Positions 21,801 to 33,500 of a DNA stretch of 64,000 nucleotides are shown here, piece by piece (positions within the stretch are counted from its first letter, which is position 1; each line of letters opens with the position of its first letter). The notes below the pieces were generated by a model that made no database searches, was not told the DNA's origin, and worked only from the letters and a program-made list of their open reading frames with translations. This DNA is from Dactylis glomerata. Taxonomy: Eukaryota; Streptophyta; Magnoliopsida; Poales; Poaceae. The stretch is taken from the NCBI GenBank assembly GCA_007115705.1, contig QXEO01000464.1, forward strand, positions 3,975,404 to 4,039,403, read 5' to 3'. The translations under genes were made by a program, and so were the position numbers.

Positions 21801-23081
21801 TGCACTTTTTCAAGTAAGGATAACAAATAAAGCTCGTTGTGAAGTAAAGCAACACCCACACAAGCATCTTTAAACCATATGGCACACTTGCCGTGTGCAA
21901 AATAACACTGATAACTGTCTTTATCCAAACGTGATACACTTATTAAGTTTCTGTGAAGCGAAGGAACAAATAAAACATCTCTAAGCAGAATCGAAAAACC
22001 ATCAGCTAACTCCAAGGAGATGTCGCCAACAGCTTCAACGTTTGCTTGAATTCCATTCGCAACTTTAATGCATCTTTCGTTTCTTTTCATAGTCCTTGTC
22101 GAATGGAATCCTTGTAAAGAATTTGCAACATGAACAGTTGCACCTGAGTCAATCCACCAAGTAGATTTCAAAAACTGTGAATACAGGGATTCATTAACAA
22201 AAGAAACTGTATCTATACCTTTCCTTGCCATTATGGACTTGAGCCATTCTGGACAGTCTTTCTTGAAGTGCCCAGTCTTCTTGCAGTGGAGACACTGGTC
22301 TTTATCCACTGGGAGAGTGGGCTGATGATACTGTTGGGGACCTTTGCCATATGGCTTGGAGGGAGAACCTTGATTGCTGTTCTGGAAGTTCTGGTAGTTC
22401 CTTTTCCTGTTGTCCTTGACATAGTTGATGGAACCACCATTTGAGGCTTTAAGTCTATCTTCCTCTTGTACACACATGGCAATCATCTTTTCTATGTCCC
22501 ATTTATCAGGGGACATGTTGTAGTTGATAATAAAGTTATCAAACTCTTTGGGCAATGAAGCCATGACAAGGTGAACAAGCAGAGCAGGCTTTAATTCCAG
22601 ATCAGCATCCATGGGCTTCAGTTTAGAAGCCATGTTGCTCATCCTCAAGATGTGCTCCATGATGCCATGTGCATCTCCTGTGTACTTTTCTGTAACCAGC
22701 TGTTTGAGCAGCTGGGTAGCATACACCTTTGAAGAGCCAGTGAATTGACTCTTTATCTTTTCCAGAAACTCCCCAACGGAAGTGCACTCTGCGATTGAGC
22801 CCGTAATTGCGTTCTCAATCGTATTCTTTATAAAGGCCATGTACTTTTTATTTGCATTGACCCACTTTTGGTTCTCTAGCACATATGCCATAGTCATTTT
22901 TCTTTTTGTCCCATGCAGTATCATCATCCTTTGCATCTCTAACTGGCTCTGTCGGCTTGACCGACTGTGGAGTGTCCACAACCCAGTCGACCTCAGCGCA
23001 GACAAAAGCCAGATCAACTTTCTTCCTCCACTCAGTGTAGTTGTCACCCCTGAGCGTCGGAACATCTTTGAGGCAACTCAT
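18884..23081 (-). pseudogene. Copia gag-pol polyprotein with one stop and one frameshift
   Basis: Gag starts at 23081 (MSCLKDVPTLRGDNYTEWRK). Near 22905-22930, in a run of A residues, the frame shifts into the main frame (YVLENQKWVNANKKYMAFI). Then follow the UBN2-type gag core, a CCHC knuckle (CLHCKKTGHFKKDC, about 22255-22300), protease WWIDSGATVHVA (about 22135-22170), the integrase HHCC finger and core (LWHCRLGHIS; HTDICGPF; TDDYSRYGY; RSDRGGEY), reverse transcriptase with YVDD (about 19860) and RNase H (YSDADYAGD, about 19335). An in-frame TAG at 21134-21136, where related proteins have Trp, splits integrase from the rest. The frame resumes without shift and ends at 18884. Two lesions in an otherwise full-length frame fit a young but dead copy. 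Confidence 0.92.
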
Positions 23082-23099
23082 CAGACTGTAGCCTCCTGA

Positions 23100-24487
23100 A
23101 ATTCACAAAGATGTGAGATAATAAAACAATTGCATGCATTAATCCAACGTTGGTATAAATCAACACATACAACTGTTTATGCAATTAAAACTATATCACC
23201 GTTGGGCAAAAATAGAGATAAATGCACCTTTTAACATATAACAAATAAATTATAATCATGTTATTAACAACGTTGGTCATAAAATAACTGAATCATAATC
23301 ACTTTTAAATTCACTTTATCACATCTTTCAAGAAATTCAAACATCACTTTATTGTTTTTAAAGAAATTACTTTAACTATTCGCAGCGGAAAAAATGAATT
23401 AAAAAATTCATTAACTTTATACTTTACAGAAAAGTTTCTGTCACTTTTGAATTCTCTAAGCAAATTTTCGTTGGAATAATTTGAATAGAGAAAACTATTT
23501 GAAATTTGCCCAAAAAGCTGAACAAAAAACAATTAAAACCAGTTCTGTAAAAAAAAAATCCAGAGAAAACTGTTTTTCTGTCGCATCTGGCGGCCCACAG
23601 CCCGCCAGCGCCCTGTGCGGCAGACAAACGCTGTCGCTCACTCTGCCGGCCTGCTGCCACGCGGCCCACGGCCCACAGGTGCAACGCCGCTTTGCTTTCT
23701 GGTCGCCCGATGGTGATCGGACGGCTCACCGCGTCGATCGGCTGGATCAAAACGGCCACGTACCGAATCTGGAAACCCTAGCCCCATTCGACCCCGCTCC
23801 CACTCGCTGTTGCTATCCGCCCGTGGCGGCTGGAGGAGACCGAGCCCGGCGGCCGGCGCGCCGCCGGCCCGTCGCCGGCGACGGCGGCACCTCAAGGCGG
23901 CATGGCGGAGTTTCCCCCCAGCCTCCCCTCTCTGTTACTCTCGCGCGCGGCTGAGACCGACGCAGAGGAGGGCAGCGCCGCGCGGAGTCCGGCCTGCGAC
24001 GGCAACGGCCACCGCGGCGGTTCGGCGTGCTCTTTCCCCACCTCCTCCTTTCTCTACCTTTTCATTTTCCTCCCGCGCCCGTGGCGGCGGCTGCGAGCTT
24101 GCAGAGGAGACCGCGCCGACGACGACGCTCACCACGGCGCCTTCCCCTCTCTGCCTGACAGCGACGGCGCCACGAGACAGAGAGGACGGCGGCTTGGAGG
24201 CTCGCCCTTTGCCCCCGAAGGGGTTTGCCCTTTCGGCCGTGGCGGAGGTGTGCTCCTCCATAGCCCTTGTTCTTCTTCTAGTGTCTCGGCTTGCCGATGC
24301 ACACTAGATCGAGAGGAACGGCGCGGCCTTGCGGCGGCGCATCTTTGCCGGCGAACCCGAGGGTCAAAAACCGGTGAGTTTTTTCTTTCTTTCTCTGTGA
24401 TTTTCAGATTTGGGGATCTTTGGTGCTGTGGGGAAGAACTAGGGTTTACACTATTGACCTAAGCCGAAAAAGATCTAGCCTCTAACA
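23100..24487 (-). other. Long copia leader with GC-rich block
   Basis: About 1.4 kb separates the primer site from gag. 23100-23580 is AT-rich. 23580-24380 is strongly GC-rich and has the look of grass first-exon DNA, with a GTGAGT splice-like site on the plus strand at 24374-24379. No protein family is recognisable on either strand. It may be captured host sequence or an unusual leader. Confidence 0.5.
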
Positions 24488-24503
24488 CATGCTCTGATAA
24501 CAT
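24488..24503 (-). promoter_or_regulatory. tRNA-iMet primer-binding site of copia element
   Basis: On the minus strand the LTR end ...CTCAACA is followed by ATGTTATCAGAGCATG. TATCAGAGC is the complement of the plant initiator tRNA-Met 3' end used by most copia elements. Confidence 0.8.
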
Positions 24504-24900
24504 TGTTGAGTCTAGGCTAAGAACACTTCGGCTATGTACTATCTATGCATCAAAAGACTTTCGATCTGGGGAGAGAAACAGAGAGATGTGAGAGGGGAAA
24601 ACCTGCACCAGTGCTTGATGAAGTTGAGCCGGATGCCATGGCGATGGGTGTGTGGGTGTGGTGTCGATGGTGGCAGTGGTGCTTCCCGTCGCCCATGCTA
24701 ACCCTAGATCGGTAGGGGATGTCGGTGGGGGGCGGCTACGCACGATCAACCTCGTGAGGCGTGCAGGCCGGCCCCCCACCCTTTATATAGCGCAGCGACG
24801 AGGGCCCACCGTTCACGAACGAACGGACGCCCCTGATCAGGGCGCGAGAGAAGGTGTCGTACGAGCCGTTGGGCTCGTACGGATAGAGATCAATCTAACA
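24504..24900 (-). repeat. Copia 5' LTR
   Basis: It is the same 397-bp length as the 3' LTR. The TATA box CTATATAAAG is on the minus strand at 24781-24790 and probably drives the element. Just inside lies the primer-binding site TTATCAGAGC (24490-24499, minus strand), matching initiator tRNA-Met. Confidence 0.95.
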
Positions 24901-25027
24901 CTCGCCGCCCGTCGCTCGGCGCCGGTCAGCTGCAAGATTGCTAGCCTACTTACGCCGCCCGTCGCTCCCCTCTACCTTCGCCGATCTTGGCTTCTATGGC
25001 TGCGGGGCAGAGATGCATCCCGTGCGT

Positions 25028-25125
25028 GCGGATCGTTAAATAATACCCTAGTTTACATAGTCATTGCAGATGTGTGAAACATGCTACTGTGTGATAGTAC
25101 TTGTGGAATATACTCCCTCAGATCA
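25028..25125. repeat. Local repeat fragment, probable continuation of copy B
   Basis: AATAATACCCTAGT...CATGCTACTGTG matches positions about 15384-15440 of copy A. It is followed by a partial Stowaway end (ACTCCCTCAGATC, about 25112). Confidence 0.5.
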
Positions 25126-25187
25126 GAAAAAGTGTCGGACTTGTGACTGCACCCAAACTACAGAGTGAAATCATCTGATACCAGTAA

Positions 25188-26180
25188 TTCGCTTGGCTTA
25201 TTTGGAATCTTAAAGCTTGTCATGATCTTTCTTTAAGTATTTGTTTTCCTGCTCGAATGGTTTTGTTTGCGGAATGTTTCCCTCCTGATTTTATCATCTC
25301 GTTCGCTGTTGCAGCTAGACATAAATCCATGATAATGAATTGCATCTTTGTGTTCCTGTATGTGTAAAACATGCTACTGTGTACTTGTAGCTATCCTCTC
25401 AGCATTCCTAACAGTTGGGAAGTGGAAACTATCAATAATCACATTGGAAAGACAGTTTGCACCATCAGATATGTGAAAAAAATGTCGAGCATCTTGGCTG
25501 CTGTGCTGGGATCCAAGGTTAGTTCTTAGCACTTCTCTGACGAACTGAGTGAAATCCAATGTGACATAGGCGCCATCTGGATCAGCAGCTCTGCGGCTGT
25601 TTAGTTCAGCTTTTAGTTTTCTTCAGTAAACAAGTGGAATCAAAATCGTACTAGATGCTAAGTATGTTAAGAACAGAACAAATAATTCGCGAAAATCGAG
25701 CCTGTCCAGTATGCAGACGGCGTCTGTAGCTGTTTTAAATATGAAGATGCCTATCACTAGCAGTGGCCCGTTCTATAATCCAAGCTCAATGCGATGCCTG
25801 CCCTAATCCACGTATACTGTAGCAACTCTTGTAGTCCATCGTCGCCAGTTCGATCTTCGATGCGATGCATGCCCAAATACATGTATACTGCAGTAACTCT
25901 TGTCTGTCATCGCTAGTTTACTCGTGGTAGGTGACCATTGTAGCGTGAGTTCGTGTGTCCTGTTTGATGCATTATTTTACCATCGGCGTGACTGCTCAGG
26001 CAACGCCAAACCATTCGTAACAAAAAATAATTTTGTTCACATGTATGATTGGCAGGCTCGTTGTAGCTTTCATTTCCTTTGTCTTTACTGCAAGCTCGTT
26101 GTACCAGCTTTCATTTTCTTTGTCTTTCACTGCACTACAATTTTCTGTTGGTATGGGCATCTAGCAAGAATCCAAATCTG
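25188..26180. repeat. Local dispersed repeat, copy C
   Basis: It starts TTGGCTTATTTGGAATCTTA and follows copy A through CATAAATCCATGATA, GCTGTGCTGGGATCCAAGGTT and AATTTTCTGTTGGTATG, with an internal duplication near 25790-25910 (GATGCCTGCCC... and GATGCATGCCC...). No coding content is seen. Confidence 0.6.
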
Positions 26181-28225
26181 CCATAAATAACACCTTCATA
26201 GTCCCATACTAGGGAGTAATATAAATGTGGGTATCAAATCGTGAAACGTGCGTAGTCACATTCACATGACTCGGCGTCGCAAATTGTTAGTAGTTGTCCC
26301 TGTCTAAAACAAGGGGAAAAACTGTTGGGAGTTGTCCGTTTAGGTTGCAGCTGAAGATTCTGCCGCCAAGTATCAAAGCGTGTGTTTGATTCGAACTGTT
26401 GTTTAAAGAGAAAGTTTGGAGCTAGACCCAGTGAGAAAGGGTCCACTTAATATGCAGAAACTGAAATTTCACTGAAAACGTTCAATGTATGCAACATGTC
26501 TCGAGTCGATTCTTGCAAGATTCATGTGCGATGAGAGCAGGGGGGGGGGGGGGGGGGGCAGGATTGAAGTTTAGAGGGGGCCAAATGTGATAATTTTGAG
26601 TTAAGGGGGGGGGGGGGGCAACTAAGCTAAATTCCTCTAAAATTTCTGTCTAAATTAGGTTTAATTAAAAATTTCTTCAGGTTTCACAATGCCACCTTGG
26701 TCCCCCTAGCTCTGCCACTGGATGAGAGCGAGAACATATCTAGTGATACCAACCACTAAATGATACCTGTTTTTATATTGGAATTTTTATTGTTCATAAG
26801 ATGTGTGTTCACAGTCACAAGAATTTTCAAGACCAGATTCAAAACACATACGGAGAAACGCAAAAAAATAAATTGATGTGTGAATAGTATCATTTGTTCT
26901 TTTGTCTTTTTGACATTATTCTTGTTGGATTTGTATTTTATTTGTCTATGTGTGTTTTAAATTTGGTTTCGAAAATTCTAGGGATTGTAAAGCCACATCT
27001 TATGAACATTAACTTATTTTTTGATTATTTAGAATAGGGTAACTTGATTTAATCCCTTATAGCTTACTCCTTTAATTTATAGGATAAGTATAGAAAAAGC
27101 ATAGAATTTATATTTTAGAACAAGGTAACTTCCGTTTTTAGTTGCTCTAATAATTCAAACAATTTAAATGGCCATATTCGATCGAACTCACCTCGTTTTC
27201 TATGTTAAAATTGGACTCGGTTTACATATTTGACTTACTGACATTGAACACTTCCAAATGAGTCTAATATTAAATGTTTTTAAAATTATTTTTGAACTTC
27301 TCATTATTTAGATCTATGAAGTTCTTTCATGTTTCTATAAAGCTCTTATGTTGTTGTTCAAAGAGTACCGACGAGTAAATCAGAAGTTCTTATACTTTTT
27401 ACACATGACAGTTGTAGATTCTCTTTTTAGATGGGATATGCAATAAACGCGCAGATATAGATCTCAACTGAATGGACATATGAGATAATGCATGCGCGCG
27501 AAAATGCCTCATAAATTTGCGGGGTTGGGAGCTGCGCAAACGAAACAAGCAAAGGCGTATGCGTTGCATTCTACATGTGACTAGCTAAATGCTCGTGTGT
27601 TGCTACGATCTACGCAAGTACTTTCTAACCATAAATATCATATATTATAAAAATTCATGTCAAGATAGCCACATAATATTTGAACAAATAGTATAATTTA
27701 CTTTGCTAAAAGGTACTTTGATAAAAAAAACAATCTATTCTATTAAACTTGAGTGGGTAGTTTTCGTCCATCGCTTCGTCCGTAATTTGTTTTAGGGTAA
27801 CAAAAGGTTTTTGTTCATATCTCTGCTAGGGGCTACAAGGCCTCTGCCAGCCCATGGTCCCCTTGCGCCACCGTCATCCCGCAATCCCCTTGCGGCACCG
27901 CTGGCTACAAGCGCCTTTGCCAACCCCCGGTCTCCTTCCGTATCCACCAGCCCAAGTTCCTTCACGCTGGTCGCCACTCCCCGTTAAAGATAAATATTTT
28001 TTTCATAAATATTTAGATAAAAATTCAAAGTTTGACTTTGACCAAACCCATAACATAAAGTGATTATGAATGAGGGAGTAAAGAATACAGAGGAAGTGAA
28101 GAGACGATTGAGAGTATTAAAAAATTGAATCAGTTCTATGGTCCTCCTTCTTTTATAATAAAAATAAAACTAAGCGAGCACGATTATTCTGCCGAAATAA
28201 AACTGAGCTAGCAAGACCTTTTCTC
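26181..28225. other. Intergenic, AT-rich, with poly-G tracts
   Basis: No gene is seen. The poly-G tracts at 26540-26618 are annotated separately. The sequence to about 26720 ends in CTAGCTCTGCCACTGG, a phrase common at the edges of grass repeats. Near 28030-28076 is the right half of a Stowaway-like element (GAATGAGGGAGTA). Confidence 0.4.
26540..26618 (+). repeat. Two poly-G tracts (about 19 and 14 G)
   Basis: Homopolymer runs at 26540-26558 and 26605-26618 are joined by a short linker containing a further GGGGG. They could form G-quadruplexes and are prone to length error in sequencing. Confidence 0.8.
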
Positions 28226-28485
28226 CGTCAATTCCGTCCCAATAGAAATTAATAGCCCATTTAAATAGGCCTTCTTCTTCTCCTAAAATAAAGTTGTATG
28301 AAATTTATTCTCCCCGAGATTATTGGGTCATTTGTGCCGTTGTGGGTAAATTTCATCCAAATAGAATTTAATAGCTCATTTAAATAGGCGCTATTCTTCT
28401 CCTAAAAATAAAGCTCCTCCGCATGTATGCATGTTATTTATTATCCCCAATATTAATAGGCCATTCATACGGTTGTGGGCAAAAT
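28226..28485. repeat. Two-unit tandem repeat (about 120-140 bp)
   Basis: Unit 1 (about 28226-28345) and unit 2 (about 28346-28485) share TAATAGCYCATTTAAATAGG, CTTCTCCTAAAA-TAAAG and CGGTTGTGGG-type endings, with diverged spacers. Noncoding. Confidence 0.65.
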
Positions 28486-29088
28486 CTATTTTAATTAAAG
28501 TCATACAAACCGTGAGACAAAAAGGATGATTTACTTCTCCTAATTTACATTCATAATTAATCGTTGATGAATAAGGTGAGACGACCTGTCTTTTTTCGTT
28601 AAGAGTAGAATCAGAAATAAAAAAAATGTTGAAAAATGGCTTCACCACAGTACCACACCACTAACTCCAATCTATGTAGAGAGATCAACCTGTCGCATGC
28701 TCCCGCAGTCCCACCGCTCCTCCCGCCAAGTACGACTCCGGCCCGCACACATACGAAGTCCGCTCGACGCATGCGTGTGCCTACCTCCCGCGCGTACGTC
28801 CCGAATCGCTGGCCTCCCGCCGCGCCCGTACATGCCCGGCTGGCCTAGCCGCCTAGAGTCGCCCGCGTACGTGCCCAAATTAACTGGTACCGCCCCCGTA
28901 CGTGCCCGTGCATACTCACACATAAGTCTAGATGTAGATACGGTGCAACGACTCCCATGCAGCTACAAAGTGAGAAACATTCCATGCATGTACTACGCCC
29001 CACGTCAAGTAATACTTCAGAAAGTATACCAAGATAAAGTACAAGTGAGTACTAAGTACGGAGTATATAGAAGATTAAGTATACGAGT

Positions 29089-29505
29089 GGAGGTTTTTGG
29101 CTCCCAAACTCTCCAGTGCTCCTCGATATTAAAAAGATTGAAAAAAAAAATACCTTTATAGGTTTTTAAAAAATCATGAAACAAAATTTTAAAAGTAGCT
29201 AATGGTGTATCACACAAATCTGCAAAAATTGCAATTCAAAATTATTATTTTTCTTGAGTGATACAAAAATGACAAAAGTGTGCGATCTGCGTATAGTGGT
29301 TTCAAATCTCCACAAAAGTTCATGATTATTATTTTTGTGTAGCTCGAGATACAAAACATTTTGGATTGAGATTTTGCACGGCTGTGGGATAGATCATTAG
29401 CTACTTATAAGATTTTGTTGCAATATTTTGTGAAACTTATAAATATATTTTTGAATTTTTTTAATACACATGGAGCACTGGAGCTCGGGAGCTAAAATGA
29501 CTTCC
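29089..29505. mobile_element. Foldback MITE (about 417 bp)
   Basis: The left end, GGAGGTTTTTGGCTCCC then TCCAGTGCTCC, is complementary to the right end, whose inverse reads GGAAGTCATTTTAGCTCCC then CTCCAGTGCTCC. Similarity continues imperfectly inward for roughly 120 bp each side, past AAGTAGCTAATG. It sits in a short repeat containing AGATTAAGTA on both sides, so the exact target duplication is ambiguous. Confidence 0.65.
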
Positions 29506-29720
29506 AGATTAAGTACAAAGTACATAGAAGATTAAGTACACAGTACATAGAAGATTAAGTACAAAGTACATCAAAAGTGTTGAAACTCCAAATATACCAA
29601 GCACACAAAATACAACCGTAGTGAAACCCGAATACACCAAAAAATATAGTTGTAGAGAAACTCCAAGTACACCGAAGAGCACATGTAGTAATACTCCAAA
29701 CACCAAGTACGCTAAGAATC
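29506..29720. repeat. Minisatellite: 23-bp then about 40-bp units
   Basis: 29506-29572 holds three units of AGATTAAGTACAAAGTACAT plus three bases. 29573-29720 holds about four degenerate units built on GAAACTCCAA-TACACCAAG. Confidence 0.65.
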
Positions 29721-30033
29721 CAAAAGTACAGCTATGTTGATTTTTTTTTTTTGCTAATCAGACTCTGACATTAAAAGAAACAATGAATAGTACAAAGCAT
29801 TTCAAGAAAAACAAAAATTACAAGAAGATCCTTAAAAAGCCTTTCATCTTCAATCTCAAAACCGTATCGACAGAATACCTATAAAGTACAGGTGTGATAG
29901 CTTTGAAAGTATAGTAAAGAAGTTTCAAAAAACCTATCAACGTGGGATCTAGTTTTGAAGACCTCGACGCAAAGATCATAAAAAATGAAAACAGTTGGCA
30001 ATTTGGACAAGCTAATCTTAACATATTTCATTA
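29721..30033. other. Intergenic, nothing recognised
   Basis: AT-rich, with a poly-T tract near 29741-29752. No gene or element is recognised. Confidence 0.4.
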
Positions 30034-30136
30034 CTCCCTCCGAACCATATTACTCTTCACTAATACGGATGTATCTACCACTAAAATATGTCTAGATACA
30101 TCCATATTAGCGAAGAGTATTATGGGTTGGAGGGAG
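30034..30136. mobile_element. Stowaway MITE (103 bp), upstream of threonine dehydratase
   Basis: Ends CTCCCTCCGAACCATATTAC and TATTATGGGTTGGAGGGAG are inverted, with TA on both sides (30032-30033 and 30137-30138). It is nearly identical in design to 12870-12972. It lies about 400 bp upstream of the ATG, in the probable promoter. Confidence 0.9.
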
Positions 30137-30233
30137 TACAAAAAACGAACTTAAAAAATAAAATGGAAAACTAAGACATTCCACCCTCTCCTGTCTTTCT
30201 CTCTCAGTGTTGGCTCCCGGAAATTTCCTGATA

Positions 30234-30257
30234 CCCCCCCCCCCCCCCCCCCCCCCC
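30234..30257 (+). repeat. Poly-C tract (24 C) in promoter/leader region
   Basis: An uninterrupted C run lies about 280 bp upstream of the threonine dehydratase ATG. The opposite strand is G24. It could form quadruplex or i-motif structures, and its length may be uncertain. Confidence 0.8.
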
Positions 30258-30536
30258 AAACAGCCACATGTTTTTTCCAAGTCGAGCTTGTGTTAAACAT
30301 GGCCAAAGGCCGGCGGTGCGCGCAGACGGCGACAACGGGCGCGCCAAGAAACCTATAAAAGGGCGCGTCCGGCCAGAAAGACTGACGGCAGATCTCGCGG
30401 CTGGGCCCACCCACGCACGTTCCGCCTGACCAGGCCACCTCACCATATCCTGCCCCTTGCGACCCCCGTGACGCGTTCCTCCCAGCAAAAAAACCACCTT
30501 TCCCCCTCCACCCAGACGCCAGACCGAAAAGGAACC

Positions 30537-33500
30537 ATGGCGGCGGCCGCCACCTCCGCGCCGAAGGGCTCCTTCGCCCCGTACCTCAACCGCCGCCATG
30601 GCGGGGCGCACCGCGTCGGCTGCTGGCCGCCCTCCCGCGTGGCCGCCGCGTCCGCCGCCACCACCGCGACGACGGCGGCCTCGTCCCCGGAGGCGGCGGC
30701 GCCCCTCAAGGCCGACCTGTCCCCCGCGGCGCCGGTGCCGCTGATGCGGGTGGTGCCCGAGTCGCTCAAGGCTCCGAGCGGGTCCCTCGTGGCCGTGCCG
30801 GACCGCGGGGCGGCGGACGGGGTCGGCAGCCTCGACGGGCCCGGCGCCATGGAGTACCTCACGGCCGTGCTGACGTCCAAGGTGTACGACGTGGCCATCG
30901 AGAGTCCTCTGGAGGACGCCACGAAGCTCTCGAAGCGACTGGGGGTCAACTTCCTCGTCAAGCGCGAGGACAAGCAGAAGGTAATCATCAAAAAGCTCTG
31001 ATAGAACCTCCGCGGTTTTGGAGGTTTTGAAATTCGTCTTCTTAGATGGGGTTCAGGCGTTTATTTGTCGCCTGGAGACTTTTTTGGAGTTGCCATTGTT
31101 ACTCTGATAGAACCTCCGATAAGTCTGGGTTTTGCTGAGGTTTTACTCTGAGTGTGGTGTATTATGTTCTTGATGCGTTCTGGGTTCTTCTCTCTCCTTA
31201 CTTGAGCACAGTGAAAGATTGATAATGTTTACGCCTTTGATTTCTTCTTTTCTGATAGTAGTCAAAACGTTTGAGTTTCAAAGCTTTTAAAAAAAATCGT
31301 GAACAGAATGTTTGTTTTCAGTTTAAAAGTGTGCTCGTGATTCCAGCCGTCTGGACTTTCCATGCTCGATTGGGTGTTTAATTTCGTTAAGAGGGTTTGC
31401 TTGGCGATGTAAGATATAATGCCATAATATAGAATCACGATCTGGATAGAATGACGACAAGAGTTTATTGTGTACCTCAAAAGATTGTAAAGACTAAAGA
31501 CGCATTCCCCTGTAAATGAACAAAAGAAGCGCATAAATACGCCTTGTTCTTTCGTGAGGAGGGGGACAAATCTCAACTGCAAAATTAACCCCCGCGCCGT
31601 GAACTCTCCAGTAGCCCCCCCCAATAAACATATTTAATTAATTGCTGTAATGAGCTGTGAAGACCAAGCAATTTATTTCCAGGTGCATGAATATTTCATC
31701 ACCAGTGATTGATGGTTGACCATCAGTTTAACTCATGGTCTTGTTATGATGATGCGTTTAAACTCATACAGGTTGAACAGTTATATGTGGAGCAGCCTGA
31801 ACTCTCTAGGGAGATATCAAATGTCTGCAGATTTAACGTCTATGAAGCAATTAATTCACTGCTTCGAACTTGAAAGTATAAGATCTACGCGCATCTTCTA
31901 GACGAACCCATGGAATCGCATCAACAAGCAATCCAATCCCGAATTGAGATTAGTACTTACTATTCGAGCATCACGGGCATACCTGTTCCATGGACTGGAA
32001 GTCGTCGGTGATCCGCGTGTAGCGCCTGTCGAGACGTGGTGGCTTGGATCCCGGCAGCGGCGCGGCGACGGGCGTGGGCTGGTAGGCCGGGTATGGCGCA
32101 GTGTAGCCCCCCTGCTGCGGCGGTGCGCCGTAGTATCCCACCTGCGCATCCTGGCTCGCGCCGGCGGGTACTGCTGGCTGCTGGAAGGACCCTGAGTGGG
32201 CGTACCTACCATGCCCGCTCCCGTCCCGGGACTCGCTTCTTGACCCTCCCTTCCATGCTTCTCCCTCTCCTTCTCTCGGCTGGTGCCAAAGGGGGACAGC
32301 TGGACAAGGGTGTATATCCGTGCGCGCGCGTCAGGCGGTGGGATACTATAACAACGGTGGCGGGTGGCGACTGGGTGGGGTGGGGAAGGAAGCAACCGCG
32401 GGGCGCCACCTTGGAGGTTTGCTTGCTGCGCCTGTCACGGGGACAGGGAGGAGCCTTCCGGTGTGGTATGAGAGAGGGTGGGGTCAGGGGTATCTTAGGT
32501 CTTTTTCTCTCATAATACACATGTTTGACATATTATCTAGTTAGTATCACTTTGCTTATGTGTTTCTGTTGTTGTCAAAGGTTTACTTTAATTTGAATGG
32601 AAACTACAACTATTTACCACTTTTGTGTGTGTTTCTCTTTTTAGCGATTGTGTGTTTATTTTGTTATGCACATGTTGTTCTTACTGGCCGTGTCATTGGT
32701 ATTAGAGTTGTACATACTTTCCATGTATTAGCCATGTAAAATCCCGGTTGTAAAAGAGGTTTTGTGCATATTTACCACAAATGCATGTGCATACGGTTCT
32801 GGCCTATGGTCTCATAAAAAATACAAGTTCACATATTTTCTACATGGTAACCCTAATTTCGAGCCTTCAACCACACACGCAACTTGTGCTCGTCACCTGC
32901 ACTGCCACAATCTCATCTAGTTGCGCCATCGTCCCCCGCTGCTCCTCCATGCCACCACCACTGCTGCACGTCAGCTAGGGGTTTTCTGCATATCAGCACA
33001 CTTGTACGAGTATGTATATATCGGCCTATGACATCATAGGATATAAGTTGCATATCTCCTTGCAAACGGCAGCCTAGATAATTTTGTTTGCTTCCTGTAT
33101 AGGTATTTTCATTCAAGTTGAGAGGTGCATATAATATGATGGCAAAGCTCTCGCAAGAGCAGTTAGAGAAGGGCGTCATCTGCTCCTCTGCTGGAAACCA
33201 TGCTCAAGGAGTTGCTCTTTCTGCCAAGGAGCTGGGCTGTGATGCTGTTATCGTCATGCCTGTGACAACACCCGAAATCAAGGTTATCAGTCTTCCGGTG
33301 CCATTACCTTTGATTTGTTATTCTGTATGGTATATTTATATTGTTGTCACCAGCTAGTAAACTTATTATCTTAATCCAGTGGCAATCAGTGGAGGCATTG
33401 GGTGCAACAGTCGTTCTCACGGGTGACTCATACGACGAAGCTCAGTCATATGCAAAACTACGATGTGAGCAGGAAGGCCGGACATTCATACCGCCTTTTG

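Larger units (their letters stand above)
18301..24900 (-). mobile_element. Complete Ty1/copia retrotransposon
   Basis: It runs LTR to LTR over 6600 bp on the minus strand, flanked by the target duplication CTCGC (18296-18300 and 24901-24905). Both LTRs are 397 bp and differ at six positions by eye (about 1.5%), so insertion was recent. The order gag, protease, integrase, reverse transcriptase, RNase H is copia type. One frameshift and one in-frame stop disable it. A long 5' leader (23100-24487) includes a GC-rich block. Confidence 0.95.

Noticed and set aside
32530..32545. Helitron 3' end (CTAG|T) after the captured RGLG exon
   Set aside because: CTAG occurs at about 32537-32540 but no stem-loop precedes it and no matching 5' TC end is evident, so the capture mechanism is left open.
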